From the NCBI RefSeq assembly GCF_029227915.1, contig NC_079883.1, positions 23,562,001-23,626,000 of the forward strand: a DNA stretch of 64,000 nucleotides, written 5' to 3'. The notes beneath the pieces were generated by a model, which saw only the letters and a list, made by a program, of their open reading frames with translations, made no database searches and was not told where the DNA came from. Of the stretch, positions 56,484-64,000 are shown one piece after another. This stretch comes from Hydractinia symbiolongicarpus. Its lineage: Eukaryota; Cnidaria; Hydrozoa; Anthoathecata; Hydractiniidae. Position numbers and translations under genes: made by a program. Within the stretch, counting starts at the first letter, position 1, and the number at the start of each line of letters is the position of its first letter.

Positions 56484-56702
56484 ATGGTAAAAAATGCTGA
56501 CGTGAAACAATACAAAATTTTAATTAGAAGCGCTGCTGAGTGGAGAGAAATAAAATCGGACGTCTTTGCTACCATCGAAGTTCTTGGTTATATGCAGAGT
56601 GGTACTATTCAACAGTCTCTGGGAAGGTCTTACACTACCATAAAGCATATGGTCAGGCGCGTCTTGGAAATCCACAGAAAGCGCATGTCTCTTGAGCTAT
56701 GA
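56484..56702 (+). CDS. Small ORF in Polinton 3, 72 aa
   Basis: MVKNADVKQYKILIRSAAEW, then GYMQSGTIQQSLGRSYTTIK and a basic RRVLEIHRKRMSLEL end. It looks like a small helix-turn-helix protein, but no family is recognised. It lies between the integrase and polymerase fragments. Confidence 0.35.
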   Translation: MVKNADVKQYKILIRSAAEWREIKSDVFATIEVLGYMQSGTIQQSLGRSYTTIKHMVRRVLEIHRKRMSLEL

Positions 56703-56769
56703 TTACCGTCGAGTCGGAATTAATAACTTGCTACGATTATATGCAGGCAAAATATTATAGCTAGATTTA

Positions 56770-57215
56770 ACTCTACTAAATATCACTTTTACAAGGATAT
56801 AGCCACCGATGTAGTGACACGCTTCTTCGATAAAAGGGGATATAGCAAAGAGAACGCAAAGCCACTTGCGATCGGTAATAACAAGAAAGATGTGAGTTTG
56901 ATGATGGACGAACTGTGCAGAAAAATCATGACAGAGTTTGTGGCACTGGGGGCAAAAGCGTATGCCTACTAGAGTCTTACAGAGACGAGAGTTCATCAAA
57001 AAGCAAAGGGTGTGGAGAAATGCGTCACGGAGAATTCTATTCCGTTTGGTGTCAACAAGCGATTTCTAGAGGAAGGTATTGATTACACGCTAGTCAGGTG
57101 CTTGTCCAGCAGAAAATGTGTCAACTCTACTAATAAGCTGGCGCTAAACGAATCTGATGACAACAGGTTCATACAACAGGTTCATAATAAATATTGCATA
57201 AAAATTAAATAATAC
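56770..57215 (+). pseudogene. polB: PolB C-terminal fragment of Polinton 3
   Basis: The frame from about 56775 reads FYKDIATDVVTRFFDKRGYS, then PLAIGNNKKDVSLMMDELCR, KIMTEFVALGAKAYAY, a stop, and KGVEKCVTENSIPFG. It parallels FYRDIAQDVEARF, PIGENKKVVGLMKDELGGK and KGVKRYVTEKSINF of the Polinton 1 polymerase thumb. The tail has LALNESDDNRFIQQ, like FSRADDKRIVQQ in Polinton 1. The catalytic YxDTDS region is missing. Confidence 0.75.
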
Positions 57216-57680
57216 ATAGGGTAATATTTACAAACATCTTAGCCTAACTTTGCCTACTAGCATGTAGAAACTAGGATGCCGAAGATGCGAGTAATATCAT
57301 TGGTATTTCTGTTGGTTTTTCAACACCTTTCGGTTAGTGGTTACCTATATAATACTGTAAAGTTTCACTTCAAGTTCGCTAATATGCTTCAGATTTCATA
57401 GAAAGTGAAGAAGATGCTTAAGTTTGTTGGAGGTTAAACTGTTGACTAGAAAAATATAAACAGTATATGGATTTGTGTTTTAATTGATAAGCAATAAAAT
57501 AAAAGAATTCAAAATTAAACACGACTTACATAAATGTCTTAACATAATAAATCAACCGCTCATTTTACAATGCAATTTCTTGGAGATACCCAATTGTTTT
57601 TAAAAAAAATACATCCAACTCAACTCGCTCAAATGACAGGCTATTATAAACTGTTTTTTTTTTTTTGAAAATTACATCAA
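57216..57680. other. Intergenic stretch
   Basis: A plus-strand ATG at 57274 begins a hydrophobic MRVISLVFLLVFQHLSVSGY, resembling a signal-peptide first exon, but I find no partner exon. Otherwise the 3' flank of gene B. Confidence 0.35.
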
Positions 57681-57682
57681 AA

Positions 57683-58179
57683 TCACCTCACCCAAATTTC
57701 GTACAAGTCATTTGCCATATAATCTCCTGGCTCGTCAAGGCATCCAAAGATTCCATCACCAGCGCTGAATGTTATATTTCCGCCTGGTCCAAATTTTATA
57801 ATTTCTCTGTAGTTTCGGGATTCATATGGCACCGCGGTAGATGACAGTGACTTGTTAACGACATAGTGACACTCAACTGGGATGTTTTTGTATTTAATTG
57901 AATTGCAAGATCGTGGTAATTCATTTGTTTCACCGATCAAATACTTTAGCATTTCGATTGACTGATCCTTGTGGTTCCCCTCAATATTTTTCACATTGCT
58001 ATTGTTTCTTTGGCAAACCCAACGAAACTTTTTGAAGCCAATTAGTTTGTAGAGCATGTTTAACACCGTCGTTGTAACTCTGAAGTTGGTTGCACGCAGA
58101 TTTCCCAATTTAGTGACAGTATGATGGTTTGTAGAACCATTTTGTGACGATGCAATGTTGAGGATTCTTATCCATCCAC
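57683..58179 (-). CDS. Gene B, last exon: FReD-like C-terminal domain
   Basis: 497-nt exon after TTTGTCAG, phase 1, ending at TGA. Begins GGWIRILNIASSQNGSTNHH, then FKKFRWVCQRNNSN, NELPRSCNSIKYKN and GDGIFGCLDEPGDY near the end. It occupies the place of the FReD in gene A and is entered from a FReD-type YPW...V.C exon, but lacks the canonical W.EY..GFG and HNG..FST motifs. I interpret it as a divergent fibrinogen-like or cnidarian-specific extracellular domain (inference). Confidence 0.75.
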
Positions 58180-58251
58180 CTGACAAAAAGAAAAATTTCA
58201 TATATATGGCAGTGGAAAGTTGAAATTTTTATCAATTAAATTATAACATAC

Positions 58252-58380
58252 CCTGACAGGCAACTTTAAGCTTTCTCATATCCCTCCAAGGGTATATGTC
58301 GTAATAGCCGATGTTTTCATCGGAAATTTTAAAATTTTCTCTCAAAGTCTCGCAGGAAGCCCTTATACCTTGCGAAATTT
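58252..58380 (-). CDS. Gene B, exon 4: FReD-type N-terminal strand
   Basis: 129-nt exon from a TTTTTAG acceptor to a GTATGT donor, phase 1/1. Encodes ASCETLRENFKISDENIGYY, then DIYPWRDMRKLKVACQ: the C..L......G.Y.IYPW.....V.C opening of fibrinogen-like domains. Confidence 0.8.
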
Positions 58381-58598
58381 CTAAAAATATATATCAAATT
58401 AAAGAAGAAGCAGCTTAAAAAGTATCAGCAACAAGATTAATTTTTTGTGGTTATCCTGTGACTATCTAAACTTGTTAAGAATGAACTATCAGCAACAAAA
58501 AATAATTCTTCTCTTGATCAAAAGTATTGAGAAATTAAGCATATTGAAATAGTGAATAATAAAATAGTCTAGCTCAAACAGGTAATAGTAAAGCTTAC

Positions 58599-58631
58599 CA
58601 GTTGGTATTGGCGTCTTGGCCGCATCTGAAT
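58599..58631 (-). CDS. Gene B, exon 3: 33-nt linker
   Basis: Microexon between ATATAG and GTAAGC. Encodes DSDAAKTPIPT, a Pro/Thr linker between the EGF and the FReD-type part. 33 nt keeps phase 1. Confidence 0.75.
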
Positions 58632-59248
58632 CTATATGAATGAATAAAAGTTTATTAGAAGTCAAATAAAATCTGAATTTAACACCATTTATTTATGTTC
58701 TAAATATAGTAGAATTACCTTACTTATTGAAAATGTGTTCAGTGTAAAATAATACGTTAGTAATTTTTACATCTAATCCTTTTTTTGACTCATTCTTAAA
58801 GTTCTAAGGTCATGCCATACAGCAGATAATTTATATGTGTTGGTATATCTGTTGGTAGGAAATGCTATCAATTAGTGATTTATTTTTGTTTGCACTAATA
58901 AAAAATTATGTTGCATATAAATAACTTTTAAGATGATTAGGTGGTATGCTTTTGTTGCTACGAAAGAAATACACGTTTTTAATTTCTAGGGAGAATCGGT
59001 TTTTTATGATATTTCTTCAATGTTTATGTGCATATCCTTGGTAATTGAAATGGTATAGCCAACACATGTATAGAGATATATAAGTCTATTAAGTATTTAG
59101 AGGTCTATTTAAAATGAAGAAATTATAAATTAGTGATGTGTTTTGCTGTCAGTGAAGTAAACAGAATATTTTCAATAAAATCCTGAGAAATTGTCAATAA
59201 TATGGATAAGGTTTTTTAAATTATTGTAAGCATTGCGTTTAAACCTAC

Positions 59249-59375
59249 CAGTGAGGTTGCAATGAGCGCCATAATAAGGTGGAAAGCACCAATCACAATA
59301 GTAGGTGTTGTTATCAAAGTTTGGAAAGCACACACTTCCATGTTCACAAATAAACGGATTCAATGTACACATATT
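59249..59375 (-). CDS. Gene B, exon 2: EGF-like domain
   Basis: 127-nt exon from TATTTAG to GTAGGT, phase 0 in, phase 1 out. Encodes CTLNPFICEHGSVCFPNFDN and CDWCFPPYYGAHC, an EGF module with the G..C....G..C end. Confidence 0.85.
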
Positions 59376-59603
59376 CTAAATATAAAAGGAACTGTCATTT
59401 TAAGAACAAAAAACACATACTGCCAAGAAAACATACTCTATAGGGGTGGGAGAGTTTTAGTTGCCATTAATTAATAACCGTGTTCGAACTGATAGTACGT
59501 ATCCTATTAATAATGGTAATTTTTGTTTAAGAATTTTTTTTTACTTATTAAAATGTTGTTTAAATATCAAATGGTAACTGTTTTAAAGCTGTTTCCCACT
59601 TAC

Positions 59604-59939
59604 CTGCATTTCATAATGGTCGTAGAAATAATTTTTATGTATATAATAATGGTTAGTAGCCAGAGTTCCATCTAAAAGGGCACAATTTACATGTCCGGTT
59701 CTCTGTGCGGAGAAACTTCTACACATCAAATTTGTCATACATTTAGCTGCGCATGCCAAAACACTCTCAACCCGGTCAACCCAAATGGAAAAATGCGAGT
59801 GGAAATGTGGAATTTTCCTAAAGTTGGCCGTTCTTGTGATTATTGTACCATTGTTTGGAAGTTGCGTTACACTAACATCCACGTGAGCGTTAATTACGCA
59901 CTTTACAAAAAGTGAATATCCAATTAATATCGAGAACAT
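59604..59939 (-). CDS. Gene B, exon 1: signal peptide and PAN/apple domain
   Basis: The chosen ATG (59939) gives the signal peptide MFSILIGYSLFVKCVINAHV. The upstream in-frame ATG (60062) would prepend 41 polar residues and bury the signal, so it is less likely. The PAN part has VLACAAKCMTNLMCRSFSAQ, CALLDGTL and YDHYEMQ before a GTAAGT donor. All five exons join in frame to a 373-residue secreted protein: signal, PAN, EGF, linker, FReD-like. It appears intact. Confidence 0.85.
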
Positions 59940-60780
59940 TTTAGTGAAACGTCCACTGCCCGTGAATTTCTGAGCGAAATGAGAAAAAATAAAATACTCA
60001 TGACCTTTCTGAACGCTGTGTTGATAAATTTCAACATACAATTGAAATGAAATTAGCCACAATAACCGCTGTATGTATTAGTAAACTTGTCAAACCTGTT
60101 TGAATTAATAAAATTAAAAATTGTAAATATAAAATTGTAAATTCATCATTTAATATGTTCTTTCACATAATCAACAATATATCGTAAGATTTTTAATGAA
60201 TTGTACAAATTGTATTGGTGATTTGTTTTGAAGGTTGTTTAGGGTTATGACTTCCTAGCTGTGAAAATATTGGTGACCTTGTCGTTATCTTCCTTACATA
60301 AATTGTATTAAAATTTAATTATTCAGAAAAACTCACACAGCTGTGAATGTTAAACCTTGTGAAAGCTGATTGTGTCAAACGCGAATTTAATTGAATACCT
60401 TAATGGAATAAATTTTAGCGAATTTTTGTGCTTTTCGCGAAATGCCTTAATTACCACTTTCGTTGTTTTCAAAAATATCTTCTTCTTAAAAGCTTGTTTA
60501 GCAAAGTTTGTGGATAAAAAGTCGCTGTTTTCATAAATTCACCAATGTTAACGACGGTCACATTTTTTTATATACCTTAATTTTTTTCTTTTGCTGACAT
60601 TGCATTAGCTGTAGAAGTTAGAAATTTATCACCCAGTGACTTCCTGCCCATAGCCGTGAACTCTTAGTTCATTGACAAGGATAGCAATATTCCTATAAAG
60701 AAAAGCGTGCTGTTAAAGCAAAACGTATATCATGCGAACACTGGCCGTTTGTAAAACGAAACTATCACGACTTTTATTTG
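59940..60780. other. Upstream region of gene B
   Basis: Noncoding; TTTCGCGAAA-type repeat near 60.43 kb. No clear promoter element assigned. Confidence 0.4.
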
Positions 60781-60783
60781 AGC

Positions 60784-60935
60784 AGTTATATCCGGACTCA
60801 AAAAAAGTGTCCGGATTCAAAGAAAGTGTCCGGATTCAAAGAAAGTATCCGGATTCAAAAAAAGTATCCGGATTCAAAGAAAGTATCCGGATTCAAAGAA
60901 AGTATCTGGATTCAAAGAAAGTATCTGGATTAAAA
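60784..60935 (+). repeat. 19-bp minisatellite, about eight copies
   Basis: Unit GTATCCGGATTCAAAGAAA with few variants. Since 19 is not a multiple of 3, an open frame across it reads the unit in all three frames (KVSGFKES, RIQRK, YPDSKK). The 107-codon frame here is therefore unlikely to be a gene. Confidence 0.9.
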
Positions 60936-60939
60936 CAAA

Positions 60940-62592
60940 AACGTTATAGTTTTAAAACGAAAAACTCGTATATAAAAACGCATAAGTTTTTATGGTGTTT
61001 ACACTTGCAGAGTTATAGCAGGTTGATTTTTATTCGACATGTTATACTATGCTGAACAACAATCGATAAAAAATATCCTTAAACATGCGGAAATTTTCCA
61101 TCCAATCTGAACAGGTATTTTATTGTCAACAAACTGTATCCACCAGTTACTAGTTCTCCCTTCCTTACCCAGCAAGATGGGATTCCGCTTTTTCTTTGCA
61201 TTGCTATTATTTGGTAATATTTTTCAAGTTGTTCTTTTCGTGCTTCACCAATAGTCTGACCATTAGAAAATGCAGGTGAATAAAGAAGCAAGCAACAACT
61301 ATCACGATGTAAATACATTCATCATTTATGCTTGCTTGTAATATCTTTTTGATCATGTCTCTTGGAAAGTACTTTTTCTTTTCCAAATCACCTTTGCATT
61401 ATATGCCAAAATTAATCGCATTTGCCTTATTGCCAATTTACATCATTTACATTAGAAAATTTAGACTGATTTATTCAATTTTTGCGCATTTACACGAATC
61501 TGAAAAAAATTATTTGGAAACTTTTTCGTTTTTATTTTTTACAGCTTTTATGCTGAATTCGTAAAAATTAAATCCGTATAAATTGCTATTTTTAGTAACT
61601 TGACTCATAAATGCGGATAAATTTGCTTAAGTGTAAACGCAGTCTTAGAACCATCCATTTAACTTAACGCCTAAACACGTCTTTGACAAACATGAAAAAG
61701 GCATCTTTTTGCAACGTGTTAAAGGCGCTTTAAAGACGTTTTAGAGACGTTTCAGTGGGTGCCAAAACGTCTTAAAGGCTTCTTTATTTAGTCTCTGTCA
61801 AACGTTATACTGCCAAGGCAGGACTGCTTCAAATAATTTTAACCTATGCGTATTAGGATTTTAGTAATTTTAATTCTGATGGAGATGTGACAAACCAAAA
61901 CAAGAAAAAGGGTTAAGAAAATGATGATAAAGTATTTAATAGAAAATTTATATTTCTATCATTTATATAAATGACATAAATATAAATATAACAGTTTAAA
62001 AGGAATAAAATAAAATCTCTTATAAGCAACAACAAGGAAAACAAAATCATTACTTTCGGAAACTTTTCTTGTTCTAAAAAATGAATGTTCAATGAGCAAA
62101 AGATAAGCAACAATCAAGCATTTAAAACAAACCTAAGTTGCATTAACCTAAATTGTCGTTTTGCTTATATAAAAAAACGTGCTTGCATACAGTGTGATAC
62201 TACAAAATTAAAATTGTTTGCTATGAACAATAACAGTTAGTATTTTTGAAGGTTATCTTAAAAAACAGCGTCATTTTATTTTCGCCAATGAGTAACATTT
62301 CGGTCTGGGCCCTGCCTGTGCACGTTGGATGATCTGTTTATTCTTTGAAGTTATATCCAAACAACCCTTTAATAAAATGCATTTCCGTCATTACATGAAT
62401 ATAAAGTAGCTACTGCTGTTTTTTTTTCAAGAACCAGCTTTATAGGTCTACTTTTTTAGAACATGTATCCTGCACTTGAAGTGGAAGGGATAGTGAAGCT
62501 AAATCTAAGCATATAAAGTATTATTTTCCTAAGTATTGATGAAAGCTCCCCTTGATTTAAAAATGGCTTAAAATAAGTCGTAAGCATAACGG
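60940..62592. other. Noncoding stretch left of Polinton 2
   Basis: A minus-strand 79-codon frame at 61079-61318 has an unassigned motif (EKYYQIIAMQRKSGIPSCWV). A GCTTTAAAGACG patch occurs near 61.7 kb. Nothing else recognised. Confidence 0.4.
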
Positions 62593-63036
62593 AGATAGGG
62601 AAATGTTCCTTCTGGCACAGTCGCGTGCGCGTACAACAGTGACGTCACGGCAAGTCACAGCACAGTCCTATTAATCCAGCACTATCCGATACCATCCCAT
62701 AGTGATCCACACAATTCAAGGACCTATTACTTAAGTATGATGACGTCATCTGTAGAATAAAAGATCCCTTAAAATTTCTAGCATAATTTACCATAATATT
62801 CTACGCACATAAGGGAATTTCCCTATTATACAAAAATGAGTAAGGGGAAATTCCCGAAGAGAATTAACTGTGTTAGTTTTGAGCAGAATGAAATACTCCA
62901 AAAATGGTAAAAACCATATTAATAAAAGAGAAATGGATTCACGCACTGTAAAAGAATTACGAGATATCGCAAAAACCCGTGAACTTAAAGGGTATTATAG
63001 ACTAAGTAAAGCTGAATTGGTTTCCATATTAGAGGA
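62593..63036 (+). repeat. Left TIR of Polinton 2
   Basis: Inverted match of 41285-41731. Contains TGACGTCA at 62640 and 62741, GGGAATTTCCC at 62813 and GGGGAAATTCCC at 62844, then ATTAATAAAAGAGAAATGG and the first ~35 codons of the gene. Confidence 0.9.
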
Positions 63037-63593
63037 CGATATCGCGGGCCAGGAAAATTGGATCAAGCCATTGGGGAGTGTCCCCTTATGCTCGGGTATG
63101 TACTGGACCGGCTCAAAATGCAAGACATGTGCAATAGGGTAGTTGCAATGTATCCCCGCATACTGAGGTATATATATTGTTCAACAGAGCCGTTGAACAA
63201 AATCCCCTCGCATTTGCATATATACTGTCAAAATTCAAGACGCAGGACATGTGCAATAGGGCTATTGAAATATAACCCCCGGTGCTCAAACATGTACCAG
63301 ATCAATTCAAGACGCAAGACATGTGCAACAAGACTGTTGAAGGGGATCCCAGGATGCTAGAGCATGTACCAGGTCATTTCAAAACGCAGAACATGTGCAA
63401 TGAGGCTGTTGAAAAGAATCCCCGCATGCTCGAGTATATACCGGACTGGTTTGTCACCCGGGACATATTGAAAAATATAAAAATTTGGGCCGAGTGGCGG
63501 AAGGAATATCAACAGAAAAAAGCCAAGAAGGCTAAATTTAAGGAGGAGCTAGCTCCAATAACATGGCATCGATTGGTGCTTTTCAGAAGATGA
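62933..63593 (+). pseudogene. SAP-like plus CNKAV-repeat protein
   Basis: ATG at 62933. The SAP-like head VKELRDIAKTRELKGYYRLS with KAELVSILEDD is shared with the Polinton 1 polymerase. After a frameshift follow about six 24-residue repeats of the pattern FKTQDMCNKTVEGDPRMLEH-VP, two of them frameshifted, then the tail IPDWFVTRDILKN and EWRKEYQQKKAKKA. A deletion near 63.57 kb relative to Polinton 1 removes the DRFIDW part and causes early termination. The repeats resemble helical-pair repeats (DUF4116-like; inference). Probably a nuclear or DNA-associated repeat protein. Confidence 0.75.
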
Positions 63594-63670
63594 AAAGGTA
63601 GATCTTGAAAAGTTGTGGGGGTTAACCTGAAACGTTATTTTGCAGGAACATTTTTGTGAGATAAAACTAC

Positions 63671-63966
63671 TAATAAAGATTAGTTTCAAGACACAAGACA
63701 TGCGCAACAAAGCCGTCGAAAAGGATCCATGGCTACTAATGCCTGTACCGGACCGACTCAAGACGAGAGACATGTGTAACAAGGTTGTTGAAAAAAATCA
63801 CTGGGTGCTTATACATGTCCCCGACCAGTTCAAAACGCAGGAGATGTGTAATGGGGCCGTTGAAAAGAATCCACGCATGCTCCAATATATATCGAATCGT
63901 TTCAAAACGCAGGAGGTGTGCAACAAAGCCGTTGAAAAAGATTGTGAGGTACTCGAATATGTGTAA
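63671..63966 (+). pseudogene. Second CNKAV-repeat gene, start codon lost
   Basis: The position equivalent to the ATG in Polinton 1 (29197) is ATT, after TAATAAAG. Four 24-residue repeats follow (SFKTQDMRNKAVEKDPWLLM, DRLKTRDMCNKVVEKNHWVL, DQFKTQEMCNGAVEKNPRML, NRFKTQEVCNKAVEKDCEVL), then TAA; MCNN after the stop suggests the next repeat is damaged. The frame is otherwise open. Confidence 0.7.
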
Positions 63967-64000
63967 TGATAAAATGTGTAATAACTGTCAATATAGCTTA

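Larger units (their letters stand above)
54125..57215 (+). mobile_element. Polinton 3 remnant
   Basis: Plus-strand fragments in order: capsid-like C-terminus, integrase C-terminus, a small ORF and PolB C-terminus. The sequences are clearly related to but diverged from Polinton 1, and PolB is on the same strand as integrase here, unlike Polinton 1, so it is a different lineage or rearranged. No TIR found. Confidence 0.65.
62593..64000 (+). mobile_element. Left end of Polinton 2
   Basis: Starts AGATAGGGAAATGTTCC, followed by the TIR, a SAP + CNKAV-repeat gene and a second repeat gene, running off the window. Genes are colinear with the left remnant of Polinton 1, with strong DNA identity. Confidence 0.85.

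Noticed and set aside
57274-57400. Plus-strand signal-peptide-like first exon
   Set aside because: Only one hydrophobic stretch, no partner exon or domain.
41285-63036. Reading the two inverted TIRs as the ends of one 21-kb element
   Set aside because: The Polinton genes face outward from both repeats, and the DNA between holds host genes; they are ends of two elements.

Overview
This is an AT-rich nuclear window from an animal, most likely a cnidarian (hydrozoan-like; inference). Three kinds of evidence support this: host genes split by canonical GT-AG introns (a sacsin-type ATPase and two secreted PAN/EGF/fibrinogen-like proteins), very dense transposons, and three Maverick/Polinton relics with cnidarian-style gene content. 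No bacterial operons, rRNA, tRNA or CRISPR were seen.

Layout. 1-3.6 kb: noncoding, with an inverted repeat and a MITE. 3.76-17.0 kb: three exons (minus strand) of a sacsin-like GHKL ATPase gene. The 12.2 kb intron between two of them is almost entirely a head-to-tail array of non-autonomous Helitrons (5'-TC...CTAG-3'). One unit is split by a 5'-truncated non-LTR retrotransposon, which is itself split by a miniature LTR retrotransposon. 17-28.9 kb: gene-poor, with a TIR transposon nested in a MITE, minisatellites, a dead integrase-type transposase and a 110-bp micro-Helitron.

28.9-41.73 kb: Polinton 1, decayed and left-truncated. It carries the tail of a CNKAV-repeat protein, unassigned Polinton ORFs, a penton-like candidate, a coiled-coil/membrane protein, a capsid-like gene, RVE integrase, a Bro-N protein, several small proteins and protein-primed DNA polymerase B whose SAP-like N-terminus lies inside the terminal inverted repeat (TIR). 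The larger genes are broken by stops, frameshifts and deletions; several small ones remain open.

41.7-62.6 kb: host DNA with two related minus-strand secreted-protein genes (gene A 43.4-46.8 kb; gene B 57.7-59.9 kb). Between them lie fragments of a Ty3/gypsy pol, a pogo/Tigger-like transposase and a third, more diverged Polinton (54.1-57.2 kb). 62.6-64 kb: left end of Polinton 2, whose TIR is an inverted, near-identical match to the right TIR of Polinton 1.

The host genes are independent loci. The Polinton genes would have formed one replication, integration and capsid module, now defunct. Coordinates of exons and mobile-element ends were read by eye and may be off by a base or two.
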